From NCBI GenBank assembly GCA_001824635.1, contig MHYB01000111.1, positions 1,505 to 9,206 on the forward strand: a DNA stretch of 7,702 nucleotides. Direction: 5' to 3'. The number at the start of each line of letters is the position of its first letter. Positions within the stretch are counted from its first letter, which is position 1. The position numbers were made by a program, and so were the translations under genes. The notes below the pieces were generated by a model. That model ran no database searches, had not been told where the DNA came from, and was given only the letters and a program-made list of their open reading frames with translations. This document shows, one piece after another, positions 1 to 5,596 of the stretch. Source of the stretch: Planctomycetes bacterium GWF2_50_10. Its GTDB lineage: Bacteria; Planctomycetota; Phycisphaerae; Sedimentisphaerales; GWF2-50-10.

Positions 1-287
1 AAGAGTATGTGCGCAACACGCTGCCGCTGGCCGCCGTAGCGGAACTTAATGACAAGACGCATCTCCCGGTGGTTGTTGATCCTTCACACGGGACCGGGCA
101 CGCCCACCTTGTACCCGCAATGTGCAGAGCTGCCATCGCTGCCGGTGCGGATGGGCTTATAGTCGAATGCCATCTCGACCCCGAGCACGCCATGAGCGAC
201 GGTGCTCAATCAATAACGCCTAAAGTACTTGAGGACCTGATGCCTTCGCTAAAGAAAATCGCTGAAGCGATTGACAGGGAAATGTAA
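1..287 (+). CDS. aroF: DAHP synthase (3-deoxy-7-phosphoheptulonate synthase), C-terminal part, 5' end outside window
   Basis: Partial gene entering from the left edge; the frame is open from base 3 (Glu-Tyr-Val-Arg-Asn-Thr) and ends at TAA 285-287. About 94 residues remain of a protein that is normally about 260-350 long. The enzyme condenses phosphoenolpyruvate and erythrose 4-phosphate in the first step of the shikimate pathway, in the cytoplasm. The sequence shows the closing strands of the TIM barrel of the class I beta (AroF/KDPG-type) family: the RNTL segment, THLPVVVDPSH with the metal-binding His, then GADGLIVECHLDPEHAMSDGAQS, which carries the Glu and Asp metal ligands and the typical SDGxQS ending. 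Any N-terminal regulatory domain would lie outside the window. The GTG at 9-11 is an internal Val, not a start. The family assignment is firm; the gene symbol is less certain because names differ between groups (aroF, aroG, aroA). Confidence 0.93.
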   Translation, partial: EYVRNTLPLAAVAELNDKTHLPVVVDPSHGTGHAHLVPAMCRAAIAAGADGLIVECHLDPEHAMSDGAQSITPKVLEDLMPSLKKIAEAIDREM

Positions 288-335
288 GCATCGTTCAGTT
301 ATGAAGAAAAACTAAGCACTCAATACCCAACTCTG

Positions 336-1310
336 TCAGAACGCTCCAAAATATTCTTCTTTCACCAGGTAGTTTTGTACATAGTCAGCTACTGATTGCT
401 CCAGCGGCATGGGTGCCTTGGTGTAGCCTGATGTGCGGAGCTTTGACATATCAGCCTGCGTAAAGTACTGATACTGATTGCGGATAGCATCGGGCATATC
501 GACATATTCGATATTCGGCTCACGGCCCATCGCGGCGAAAACCGCCTTTACAAGCTGATTCCAGCTCCTTGCCGCACCGGTGCCGATATTATAAATCCCA
601 TTCAGATACGGGTGATCGAGGAAATAAAGCGTCATATCGACAGCATCCTTTACATACAGAAAATCACGTTCCTGATCACCGTGAGCGTACTGGGGCAGGT
701 ATGATTTGAACAACCTCACCTTGCCGGTATCTTGTATCTGCTCGTATGATTTAAGGATGAAACTTCGCATATCTGCCTTGTGGTATTCGTTCGGGCCAAA
801 AACATTGAAATATTTAAGACCCACCACCTGGTCAAGGATCGAGTTATTTACACACCACAGATCGAACAGATGCTTGGAATAGCCATACATGTTAAGCGGA
901 ACAAGGTCAAGCAGTTCGTCATGGTTGTCGGAAAAACCTTTCGTGCCGTCGCCGTATGTCGCGGCACTGGATGCATAGATGAATCTCACATCATTATCAA
1001 CGGCCCAGGTGGCAAGATGCTTGGTGAATTCAAAATTATTCCTGATAAGAAAACTTGCGTCAGTTTCGGTAGTGCTCGAACAGGCGCCGAGATGGAATAT
1101 GGCCTCAAGAGACGGCAGGTCGGAAGCAAGCAGGTCCGTGATGAAATCATCACTTTCCATATAGTCGTCAAAACGAAGCTTGCGCAGATTCTTCCATCGC
1201 AAATCGCTGCCGAGATTATCTACGGCTAGTATATCCGTAGTGCCTCTGCGATTAAGCTCAGCTATAAGAGCCGAACCGATAAAACCCGCCGCGCCTGTGA
1301 CCAATATCAT
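336..1310 (-). CDS. hldD: ADP-L-glycero-D-manno-heptose 6-epimerase
   Basis: 324 residues, the usual full length for HldD (RfaD/GmhD). The enzyme is an NADP-dependent extended short-chain dehydrogenase that converts ADP-D-glycero-D-manno-heptose to the L-glycero form, the last step in making activated heptose for the LPS inner core or S-layer/exopolysaccharide. Visible features: Rossmann motif GAAGFIG at residues 6-12; the family signature HLGACSSTTE at 73-82; catalytic Ser in YASSAATYG at 112-120; the YxxxK pair Y142/K146 in MYGYSKH; FNVFGPNEYHK after the core; and QYFTQADMSKLR near the C-terminus, which is specific to HldD rather than GalE-type epimerases. The ATG at 1310 has GAGGG six bases upstream and a candidate promoter of its own. 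It converges on the DAHP synthase gene with 48 bases between the stops. Other hld genes are not in view. Confidence 0.96.
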   Translation of the reverse strand: MILVTGAAGFIGSALIAELNRRGTTDILAVDNLGSDLRWKNLRKLRFDDYMESDDFITDLLASDLPSLEAIFHLGACSSTTETDASFLIRNNFEFTKHLATWAVDNDVRFIYASSAATYGDGTKGFSDNHDELLDLVPLNMYGYSKHLFDLWCVNNSILDQVVGLKYFNVFGPNEYHKADMRSFILKSYEQIQDTGKVRLFKSYLPQYAHGDQERDFLYVKDAVDMTLYFLDHPYLNGIYNIGTGAARSWNQLVKAVFAAMGREPNIEYVDMPDAIRNQYQYFTQADMSKLRTSGYTKAPMPLEQSVADYVQNYLVKEEYFGAF

Positions 1311-1341
1311 ACAAAACCCTCAAAAAGCCATTAATTTGTGT

Positions 1342-1370
1342 AGTTAAATCGCCCCCTGCGATTATGTCAA
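1342..1370 (-). promoter_or_regulatory. Candidate sigma-70-type promoter of hldD
   Basis: On the minus strand a perfect -35 box TTGACA (1370-1365) is followed after exactly 17 bases by TTAACT (1347-1342), which matches three of six -10 positions. The predicted start of transcription is near 1335, giving a leader of about 25 bases with GAGGG just before the hldD ATG. The -35 and spacing are good and the -10 is poor, so this is a moderate call. If real, hldD is transcribed separately from the small ORF upstream. Confidence 0.45.
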
Positions 1371-1423
1371 CAAAAAGTCATGACAGTTTGAGGGTATCCA
1401 GTCAGCGTCTCGGCATGACAGGT

Positions 1424-1519
1424 CTAGCACAGAGCGATGTAGCTGGCGATTGCAAGGAGCAGTATCCGTTTTTTATTGAAGGTATACGGAAGCCAGTAAT
1501 TGTAATATAAAGCTTTCAT
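1424..1519 (-). CDS. Hypothetical 31-residue small protein, hydrophobic C-terminus
   Basis: A short frame from ATG (1519) to TAG (1424-1426) in the stretch between the hldD start and the terminator of the glycosyltransferase block. I do not recognise it. The N-terminal half is rich in aromatics (LYYNYWLPYTF), a KKR basic patch follows at residues 16-18, and residues 19-31 are almost wholly hydrophobic and end in Cys (ILLLAIASYIALC), so a short membrane-associated peptide is possible. It is supported by a strong purine-rich ribosome binding site, AAGGGGAGGG, ending 3 bases before the ATG, and by a perfect TATAAT at 1571-1566 that would give a leader of about 40 bases. Against it are the very small size and the lack of a homologue I can name. 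It could instead be a leader peptide or chance. The next gene downstream, hldD, starts 113 bases later. Confidence 0.45.
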   Translation of the reverse strand: MKALYYNYWLPYTFNKKRILLLAIASYIALC

Positions 1520-1565
1520 CAACCCTCCCCTTCGCGTTCAATTAACCCTTCCTTAACCTTATGTC

Positions 1566-1593
1566 ATTATACAGCAATTTAACGCCAAAACAA
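1566..1593 (-). promoter_or_regulatory. Candidate promoter for the 31-codon small ORF
   Basis: The minus strand carries a perfect -10 box TATAAT at 1571-1566. A weak -35, TTGTTT, lies 16 bases upstream of it. Transcription would begin near 1559, about 40 bases before the small ORF's ATG, and the leader contains the AAGGGGAGGG ribosome binding site. It lies downstream of the terminator at 1660-1687, so it would start a new transcript after the glycosyltransferase block has ended. The -10 is convincing and the -35 is not. Confidence 0.4.
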
Positions 1594-1659
1594 AGGCGAA
1601 ACAGACCCCACAATCATAAGTGCTTGCATTTAAAGACGTTAATACTGAATATAGCAAAT

Positions 1660-1687
1660 AAAAAAGCGGGTTTCAGTACTGACACCC
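1660..1687 (-). terminator. Rho-independent terminator of the kinase-phosphoesterase-glycosyltransferase block
   Basis: Read on the minus strand, GGGT (1687-1684), one mismatched base, TCA, a GTAC loop, TGA, one mismatched base and ACCC (1671-1668) form a symmetric hairpin. It is followed by GC and then six Ts (1665-1660). It lies 57 bases past the glycosyltransferase stop codon, the right place to end the minus-strand gene block. The T-run is on one side only, so it should work for the minus strand and not the plus strand. Confidence 0.75.
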
Positions 1688-1744
1688 AACGTATGATTAA
1701 ACCTGTTCCGATAAATATGGCTGCGGCATGACAATAGAGGCGTG

Positions 1745-2986
1745 CTATGTATTAGCTTCAATATTGCAAATACGCCCAGGAACTTGGGCGATAACAGTTC
1801 TGGTCGGCCCAAGCAGTCTGTACTTTATCCCACGCCATTTGATCGTTCTTCCAATGGCAGAAGAAATTATCACTCCCCACAGCACTATCGAAAGCAACGG
1901 GCTAAGCACAATATCGAACCACTTTGCGCATTTTAATTTTTCTTCCTCGTTCGGCAGCAGCTTGATTATCACTGCTTGCCGAGCCATCGCAAGCACTATC
2001 TGCGTCAGCCAGAATGTCGCGAAAACCGCCGCCGCCCACATCCAGGATTTCTGCCCAAGCAAAAACAGCACTATCGCCGCCGAGCCAAAACCATACAGCC
2101 CCGCCACAGCGTGCGTGCTCGCAAAAAGCCCAAACGCCCATGTCCACGGCATTGTAACGCGAGTTATCAAAAACTGCCGCCTGGCGAATTCAAAAAACGC
2201 AGGCCATGTAGTTTTCTCATAAGAAGCCACCAAACACCCCGGCACATACGCTATCTTCTTGCCTGCCTTCTTCACGAGATAGCTCAATGTGTAATCATCG
2301 CTTAGCGCCTCGCTCCATACCTTCGCCACACCCAGGCTCTCAAAAACATCGCGTCTCACCGCCATCGATCCGCCCCATGCCTGGTTGAATCTATACGATC
2401 CAAGAAGCTGGGCGACTTTGGCATTTATCGCCGAAAGCGCAAGCGTCGCCGTATTGTTCTCCATCGGAACAAACCACCTGTACCCCGTCGAAACCCCCGT
2501 CTTTTCCTGTCTCAGCGGGTGAATGATCCTGCTGAGCCAATCGCTTCGCAGACATGCGTCTGAATCGGCAAACGCGATAACTTCAATATCATCATCAAGC
2601 TGCTCTATGCAGTGAAGCAGGTTGTGTATCTTCTGACCGCACCCGCTCGCCTTACCCGCCACCAGTAAATGTGCTCCAGAAGCCTTTGATCCTATCGAAA
2701 ATTTCTCCCGCAGTTCGCAAAGTTTAGCGTATGCCGGATCATCCGCCGCGCCGACGACGAAATATAAAACGTAATTATCATAATCCTGGTAATATGCAGA
2801 AGTGATATTAAGCTCAAAAGTCTCGTCGAGGCCCTTGCAAGGTATGATCATCGCCCCGCGAGGCCTGTAATTGCCCAGTTTCCTGCCGCTCTTTTTAAGC
2901 ACAAATCTGAAGTTCACCAGCATCTGGTATAAAAAAAGCAGTTCAGAAAATATGAACACTCCAGCTATTATGCCCATTGTTAACAA
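1745..2986 (-). CDS. Membrane glycosyltransferase, GT21/ceramide-glucosyltransferase (HpnI-like) type
   Basis: 413 residues. Membrane-anchored GT-A fold transferase that would move a sugar from a nucleotide-sugar to a lipid acceptor at the cytoplasmic face of the inner membrane. Segments: N-terminal membrane helix about 5-30; GT core about 43-280 with AMIIPCKG at 45-52, the GQKIHNL segment at 117-123, DSD at 141-143 (metal-binding DxD), WGGSMAVRRDVFE at 204-216, LSDDYTL at 229-234 (D230/D231, candidate catalytic base) and RRQFLITR at 269-276, the place of the (Q/R)xxRW motif; C-terminal membrane helices near 285-310, 315-337 and 357-380; and a final IKWRGIKYRL typical of the ceramide-glucosyltransferase/HpnI group. 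The start is TTG at 2986, preceded by AGGGA with a six-base gap; the ATG at 2977 would put that site too far away. It is last in the block, 57 bases after the phosphoesterase. The family is firm, the acceptor unknown; no hopanoid genes are in view. Confidence 0.85.
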   Translation of the reverse strand: MLTMGIIAGVFIFSELLFLYQMLVNFRFVLKKSGRKLGNYRPRGAMIIPCKGLDETFELNITSAYYQDYDNYVLYFVVGAADDPAYAKLCELREKFSIGSKASGAHLLVAGKASGCGQKIHNLLHCIEQLDDDIEVIAFADSDACLRSDWLSRIIHPLRQEKTGVSTGYRWFVPMENNTATLALSAINAKVAQLLGSYRFNQAWGGSMAVRRDVFESLGVAKVWSEALSDDYTLSYLVKKAGKKIAYVPGCLVASYEKTTWPAFFEFARRQFLITRVTMPWTWAFGLFASTHAVAGLYGFGSAAIVLFLLGQKSWMWAAAVFATFWLTQIVLAMARQAVIIKLLPNEEEKLKCAKWFDIVLSPLLSIVLWGVIISSAIGRTIKWRGIKYRLLGPTRTVIAQVPGRICNIEANT

Positions 2987-3043
2987 AACGCGTCCCTGCC
3001 ACTGTGTTTTTTCTTCTGAACCCTCAACGCTAAACGCCCAACC

Positions 3044-3892
3044 CTACTCAATAGATGCCAGCGGCACTATATTCGCCTCAAGGCCGCCAAGGTCATATTG
3101 CCTGGCCAGCTCGAATTTAAGTACCATCCCATGATTGTGATCCGATGCCAGTACCAGCAGATTTTCATCCTGCCGCATGTATCCGCTAAGCTGCGCCTGG
3201 TGCCCCAGCACAAAAATATCCACATCCAGCACCTTCGCCATTTTCGCCAGCGTCTCGCCGCTATGCCGCCTGCCCCACGTCATATTATAAACGCTGTTAG
3301 GCCGCATAAGATCGCTCACCTGCAGTGTTCTATGGAGCACCTCGGCGTCGAAGCTGTCCACCTCGCGATTGCCCGGCAGCGAATGAGATATCCAAATCCT
3401 ATTCGCGCAGCGCACCCCCAGCGGCTGGCTGAACAAAAACTGCTTTAGCCCTAGCTCCACCGTATCGACATGCTCTTTAAAATGGCGTATCATCGCGCTC
3501 TTCATCGCGATGTTCATCTCCTTGCCGTTCTTCATCACCTCAGAGTCGCTTATGAATGCGGTATCGTGATTGGCAAGAAGCAAATGAACCCTGTGGGGAA
3601 ATTCAACTTTGTATTTCACCGCCTCAAAAAGAAGGTGATATGATTTGCATCCGCCGTAATTGTCTTCTTCGCCGCCGTGGATTATTTCCTGCAAAACAAC
3701 ATGGCGGGCGGGATTATTGGCGAGATCGGCGAATTTAACGATGCGTTCGAAATTTCGTTTATGCCCGTGCAGATCCCCCGAAACAACAATATCACCAGTG
3801 TTGGGCAAAACGATTACGTTGCCCTGCCTGTAAGGGTCCGTATTGTTGGCGTCGGTACCCTTCCTGAGCAGATCAATAATTGCTGACGGCAT
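3044..3892 (-). CDS. PPP-like metallophosphoesterase (putative protein phosphatase)
   Basis: 282 residues from the ATG at 3892; a TTG at 3913 would add seven residues but has no ribosome binding site. The calcineurin-like fold is shown by VVSGDLHGH at 36-44 (metal ligands D40, H42), ANHD at 107-110 (N108, H109), ISHSLPG at 168-174 (H170), LGHQ at 229-232 (H231) and SDHNHG at 250-255. The usual GDxxDRG block between the first two is absent; its place is taken by IHGGEEDNYGG at 71-81, where D77 may be the bridging ligand. Known members act on phosphoserine/threonine or on nucleotides. The start lies inside the 3' end of the kinase gene (about 20 shared bases), which suggests coupled translation and a kinase/phosphatase pair; dephosphorylating the kinase or its target is inference. 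No signal peptide or membrane helix. It could instead hydrolyse small phosphodiesters. Confidence 0.82.
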   Translation of the reverse strand: MPSAIIDLLRKGTDANNTDPYRQGNVIVLPNTGDIVVSGDLHGHKRNFERIVKFADLANNPARHVVLQEIIHGGEEDNYGGCKSYHLLFEAVKYKVEFPHRVHLLLANHDTAFISDSEVMKNGKEMNIAMKSAMIRHFKEHVDTVELGLKQFLFSQPLGVRCANRIWISHSLPGNREVDSFDAEVLHRTLQVSDLMRPNSVYNMTWGRRHSGETLAKMAKVLDVDIFVLGHQAQLSGYMRQDENLLVLASDHNHGMVLKFELARQYDLGGLEANIVPLASIE

Positions 3893-4727
3893 TTTTGTTG
3901 AGCTTACTACCAAGAATACTGTGTATCAAAATATCAAGCCGGCTTATCACAGCCGACATATCCATCGGCCTTTCCGACGGCGAATCCTTAACGCAATCCA
4001 TCACAAGCTTCGATATCCCAAGCGGTATCTGCCCCTGCATCTCATGCGGCGCAAGCACCTGCTTGGGCACTGCCAGGCCGATTGACTCGTTCTTTTTAGG
4101 TATCAATGTAGGAATGTTCTTGCCCGTAAGCGCCCAGTACATCGTCGCGCCAAGGTTGAAAACATCCGTCCTCTGGTCAAGAGGCTGCTTTCGCACCTGC
4201 TCCGGAGCGATATAGTCCGGCGTGCCCTGTATTCTCGTTTTGGTCGTCCCAAGCCTGCAGCTCTGGCCAAGATCAATTATCTTTATCGCCCCATTGGTAC
4301 CCAGAAGTATATTATTTGGCTTTATGTCGCAATGCACATAACCCTGCTGGTGCATCCCGCCAAGACCTTCGGCAACCATCCTGAAAACCAGCAGCACATC
4401 GATAAGGCTCAGCCCCGGCGAATCCTCAAGCGTTTCGCCCTCAAACAACTCCATTGTCAGCACTACTTCTTTTACTGTTAAGAGATTGCGGAATTTCATG
4501 AGCTTGAAACACTTGCGCAGATAACGGTGATCCACAGCCTTGGAAACCTTGTATTCGGTCTCCATCTGCTCGAAAATGCGTGTATCTTCCGCCCTTTCAA
4601 GAACCGCACGCTTGATAGCAACTTGACGATTTTCATTCTCGTCATTTGCCAGATAAATCACACTCCGCGCCCCAGTGCCGAGCCGCTTTATTATAGAAAA
4701 CCCATCCAAATTAAATATTTCGCTCAT
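3873..4727 (-). CDS. Free-standing Hanks-type Ser/Thr protein kinase
   Basis: 284 residues, little more than one kinase domain, with no membrane helix, PASTA or other sensor region. Motifs in order: glycine-rich loop LGTGARSVIY at 16-25; invariant Lys K39 in VAIKR; a C-helix Glu, probably E56 or E58; hinge region MELFEGETL at 92-100; catalytic loop HCDIKPNNILL at 132-142 with D134 and N139; IDLGQS at 151-156 in place of DFG (D152 binds metal); activation segment GTPDYIAPEQ at 168-177; and DVFNLGATMYWALTG beyond it. All residues needed for catalysis are present. The HRD Arg is Cys, making it a non-RD kinase, a class that usually does not depend on activation-loop phosphorylation. The ATG at 4727 has a GA-rich stretch (AGAAGAGAAG) just upstream. 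The 3' end overlaps the phosphoesterase start. The substrate is unknown; the phosphoesterase and glycosyltransferase are the obvious candidates by context. Confidence 0.93.
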   Translation of the reverse strand: MSEIFNLDGFSIIKRLGTGARSVIYLANDENENRQVAIKRAVLERAEDTRIFEQMETEYKVSKAVDHRYLRKCFKLMKFRNLLTVKEVVLTMELFEGETLEDSPGLSLIDVLLVFRMVAEGLGGMHQQGYVHCDIKPNNILLGTNGAIKIIDLGQSCRLGTTKTRIQGTPDYIAPEQVRKQPLDQRTDVFNLGATMYWALTGKNIPTLIPKKNESIGLAVPKQVLAPHEMQGQIPLGISKLVMDCVKDSPSERPMDMSAVISRLDILIHSILGSKLNKNAVSNY

Positions 4728-4764
4728 ACTTCTCTTCTATTTCCTTGAAGCTGCAAAGATGGGC

Positions 4765-4793
4765 ATTGTACAAAAACAGCTCGTCGAGATAAA
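4765..4793 (-). promoter_or_regulatory. Possible promoter of the kinase gene
   Basis: The 92 bases between the tcdA stop and the kinase ATG are AT-rich. On the minus strand TACAAT (4770-4765) matches five of six -10 positions and has a weak TTTATC 17 bases upstream; transcription would start about 30 bases before the ATG. The TAATTTATACATTTATAAC stretch just upstream could also help melting. No terminator hairpin was seen after tcdA, so read-through from tatD-tcdA is equally possible. Confidence 0.28.
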
Positions 4794-4819
4794 GTTATAA
4801 ATGTATAAATTACAACAAC

Positions 4820-5596
4820 CTAAGCCGTATTTCTGTTACTATCCCTGTTACTATTTACTAGGTATTGTATAGTCCAATTTGCTATGGTCAAACCAAAAAT
4901 ACCTGTTAAGGTAGGTAAACTAGGCAGGATACGTCGACTGCGCCCCCTGCTCAGAGCCTCTTGTGCCCCGCCCTCTTCCAGCTCAAAAACCCCTGCCGGC
5001 TCGATAGAGTACACACAGCAAATATCCACCCCAGCGCCTCGCTGCCTTAGTTTCTTGCGTATCTGCCTCGCCAGCGCACAATTTTTCACTCCCGCAAGCG
5101 GCCCAACCCGCACCAGGCTCGGATCGCTCCGCATCGCCGCACCCATTGATGAAAATATTTCCAAGCCCTTTTCCTGTGCGCCCGCCAGCAGTTCAACTTT
5201 GGGATTTACAGAATCGATCGCATCTATAACCACGTCTGGTCGCCCAGCCAGCACCGCCTCAAGCGTCTCCTGGTGAACAAAACATTTCATCTTTTCGACA
5301 TCGCACTTTGGATTGATGTCCCGCACCCTTGCCGCCGCTACATCTACCTTCGCCATCCCCAACGTCGATTCCATCGCATAAAGCTGCCGATTTATGTTGC
5401 TGGGCTTAACTTCATCAAAATCCACCAGCCTAAGCCTTCCTACCCCCGACCGTGCCAGCGCCTCCACCGCATAACTACCCACAGCCCCCAGCCCAACCAC
5501 CGTCACAAGCGAATTCTCCAACGTCCCCAACCCATCAGTCCCTATCATTTTCACAATGCGACTGAATCTCTCATCCGCGCTAAAACTGCCATTCAT
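4820..5596 (-). CDS. tcdA: tRNA threonylcarbamoyladenosine dehydratase (TcdA/CsdL, ThiF-MoeB-HesA family)
   Basis: 258 residues, close to the usual 250-270. TcdA uses ATP to cyclise the t6A base at position 37 of ANN-decoding tRNAs to ct6A. The E1-like fold is shown by RFSRIVKMIGTDGL at 10-23 (the family's opening RF..RL.G..GL), nucleotide-binding GLGAVGS at 35-41, D59 and D61 in LVDFDEV, NINRQL at 67-72 with the Arg that contacts ATP, K83, and VIDAIDS at 123-129. SSMGAA, then the LARQIRKKLR stretch and VDICCVYSIEPA, are typical of TcdA rather than ThiF or MoeB; the paired Cys of a zinc site is not seen. The ATG at 5596 overlaps the tatD stop as ATGA and has GGGAG about ten bases upstream, so the two are translationally coupled. 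The last residues carry a duplicated (N/D)SNR tail made by a 12-base tandem repeat. The symbol rests on family resemblance. Confidence 0.9.
   Translation of the reverse strand: MNGSFSADERFSRIVKMIGTDGLGTLENSLVTVVGLGAVGSYAVEALARSGVGRLRLVDFDEVKPSNINRQLYAMESTLGMAKVDVAAARVRDINPKCDVEKMKCFVHQETLEAVLAGRPDVVIDAIDSVNPKVELLAGAQEKGLEIFSSMGAAMRSDPSLVRVGPLAGVKNCALARQIRKKLRQRGAGVDICCVYSIEPAGVFELEEGGAQEALSRGRSRRILPSLPTLTGIFGLTIANWTIQYLVNSNRDSNRNTA
4833..4856. repeat. 12-base tandem duplication at the 3' end of tcdA
   Basis: Two copies of a 12-base unit beginning CTGTTACTAT lie head to tail (4833-4844 and 4845-4856, ten of twelve bases identical). In the tcdA frame they encode the repeated tetrapeptide NSNR/DSNR just before the C-terminus. 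The unit keeps the reading frame. It looks like a small slippage duplication in a tail that does not touch the enzyme core. Confidence 0.7.

Larger units (their letters stand above)
1311..1744. other. 434-base intergenic stretch between hldD and the glycosyltransferase gene
   Basis: AT-richer than the flanking genes. From left to right it holds the hldD ribosome site and candidate promoter, the 31-codon small ORF, that ORF's promoter, and the terminator. The 10-mer CGGCATGACA occurs twice in the same orientation, at 1411-1420 and 1724-1733, bracketing most of the stretch. A related TCATGACAG lies at 1379-1387. I saw no tRNA-like cloverleaf or transposon end. Confidence 0.6.

Noticed and set aside
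288..335. Bidirectional terminator between DAHP synthase and hldD
   Set aside because: No inverted repeat with a T-run was found in these 48 bases, although the genes converge.
780..1229. 149-codon plus-strand frame inside hldD
   Set aside because: It is antisense to the highly conserved epimerase core; no ribosome site and no family resemblance.
1374..1430. Possible second terminator after the 31-codon ORF
   Set aside because: A stem with one mismatch (CCTGTCA/TGACTGG) can be drawn, but the loop is 11 bases and no T-run follows directly.
1561..1731. Plus-strand 56-codon frame in the intergenic stretch
   Set aside because: It has no ribosome binding site (pyrimidine-rich upstream), runs across the minus-strand promoter and terminator, and its product is a lysine/asparagine-rich sequence with no recognisable feature.
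1745..4727. Kinase-phosphoesterase block as an anti-phage defence system
   Set aside because: Neither protein has the domains of known defence kinases, no mobile genes or defence genes are nearby, and the linked glycosyltransferase fits envelope metabolism better.
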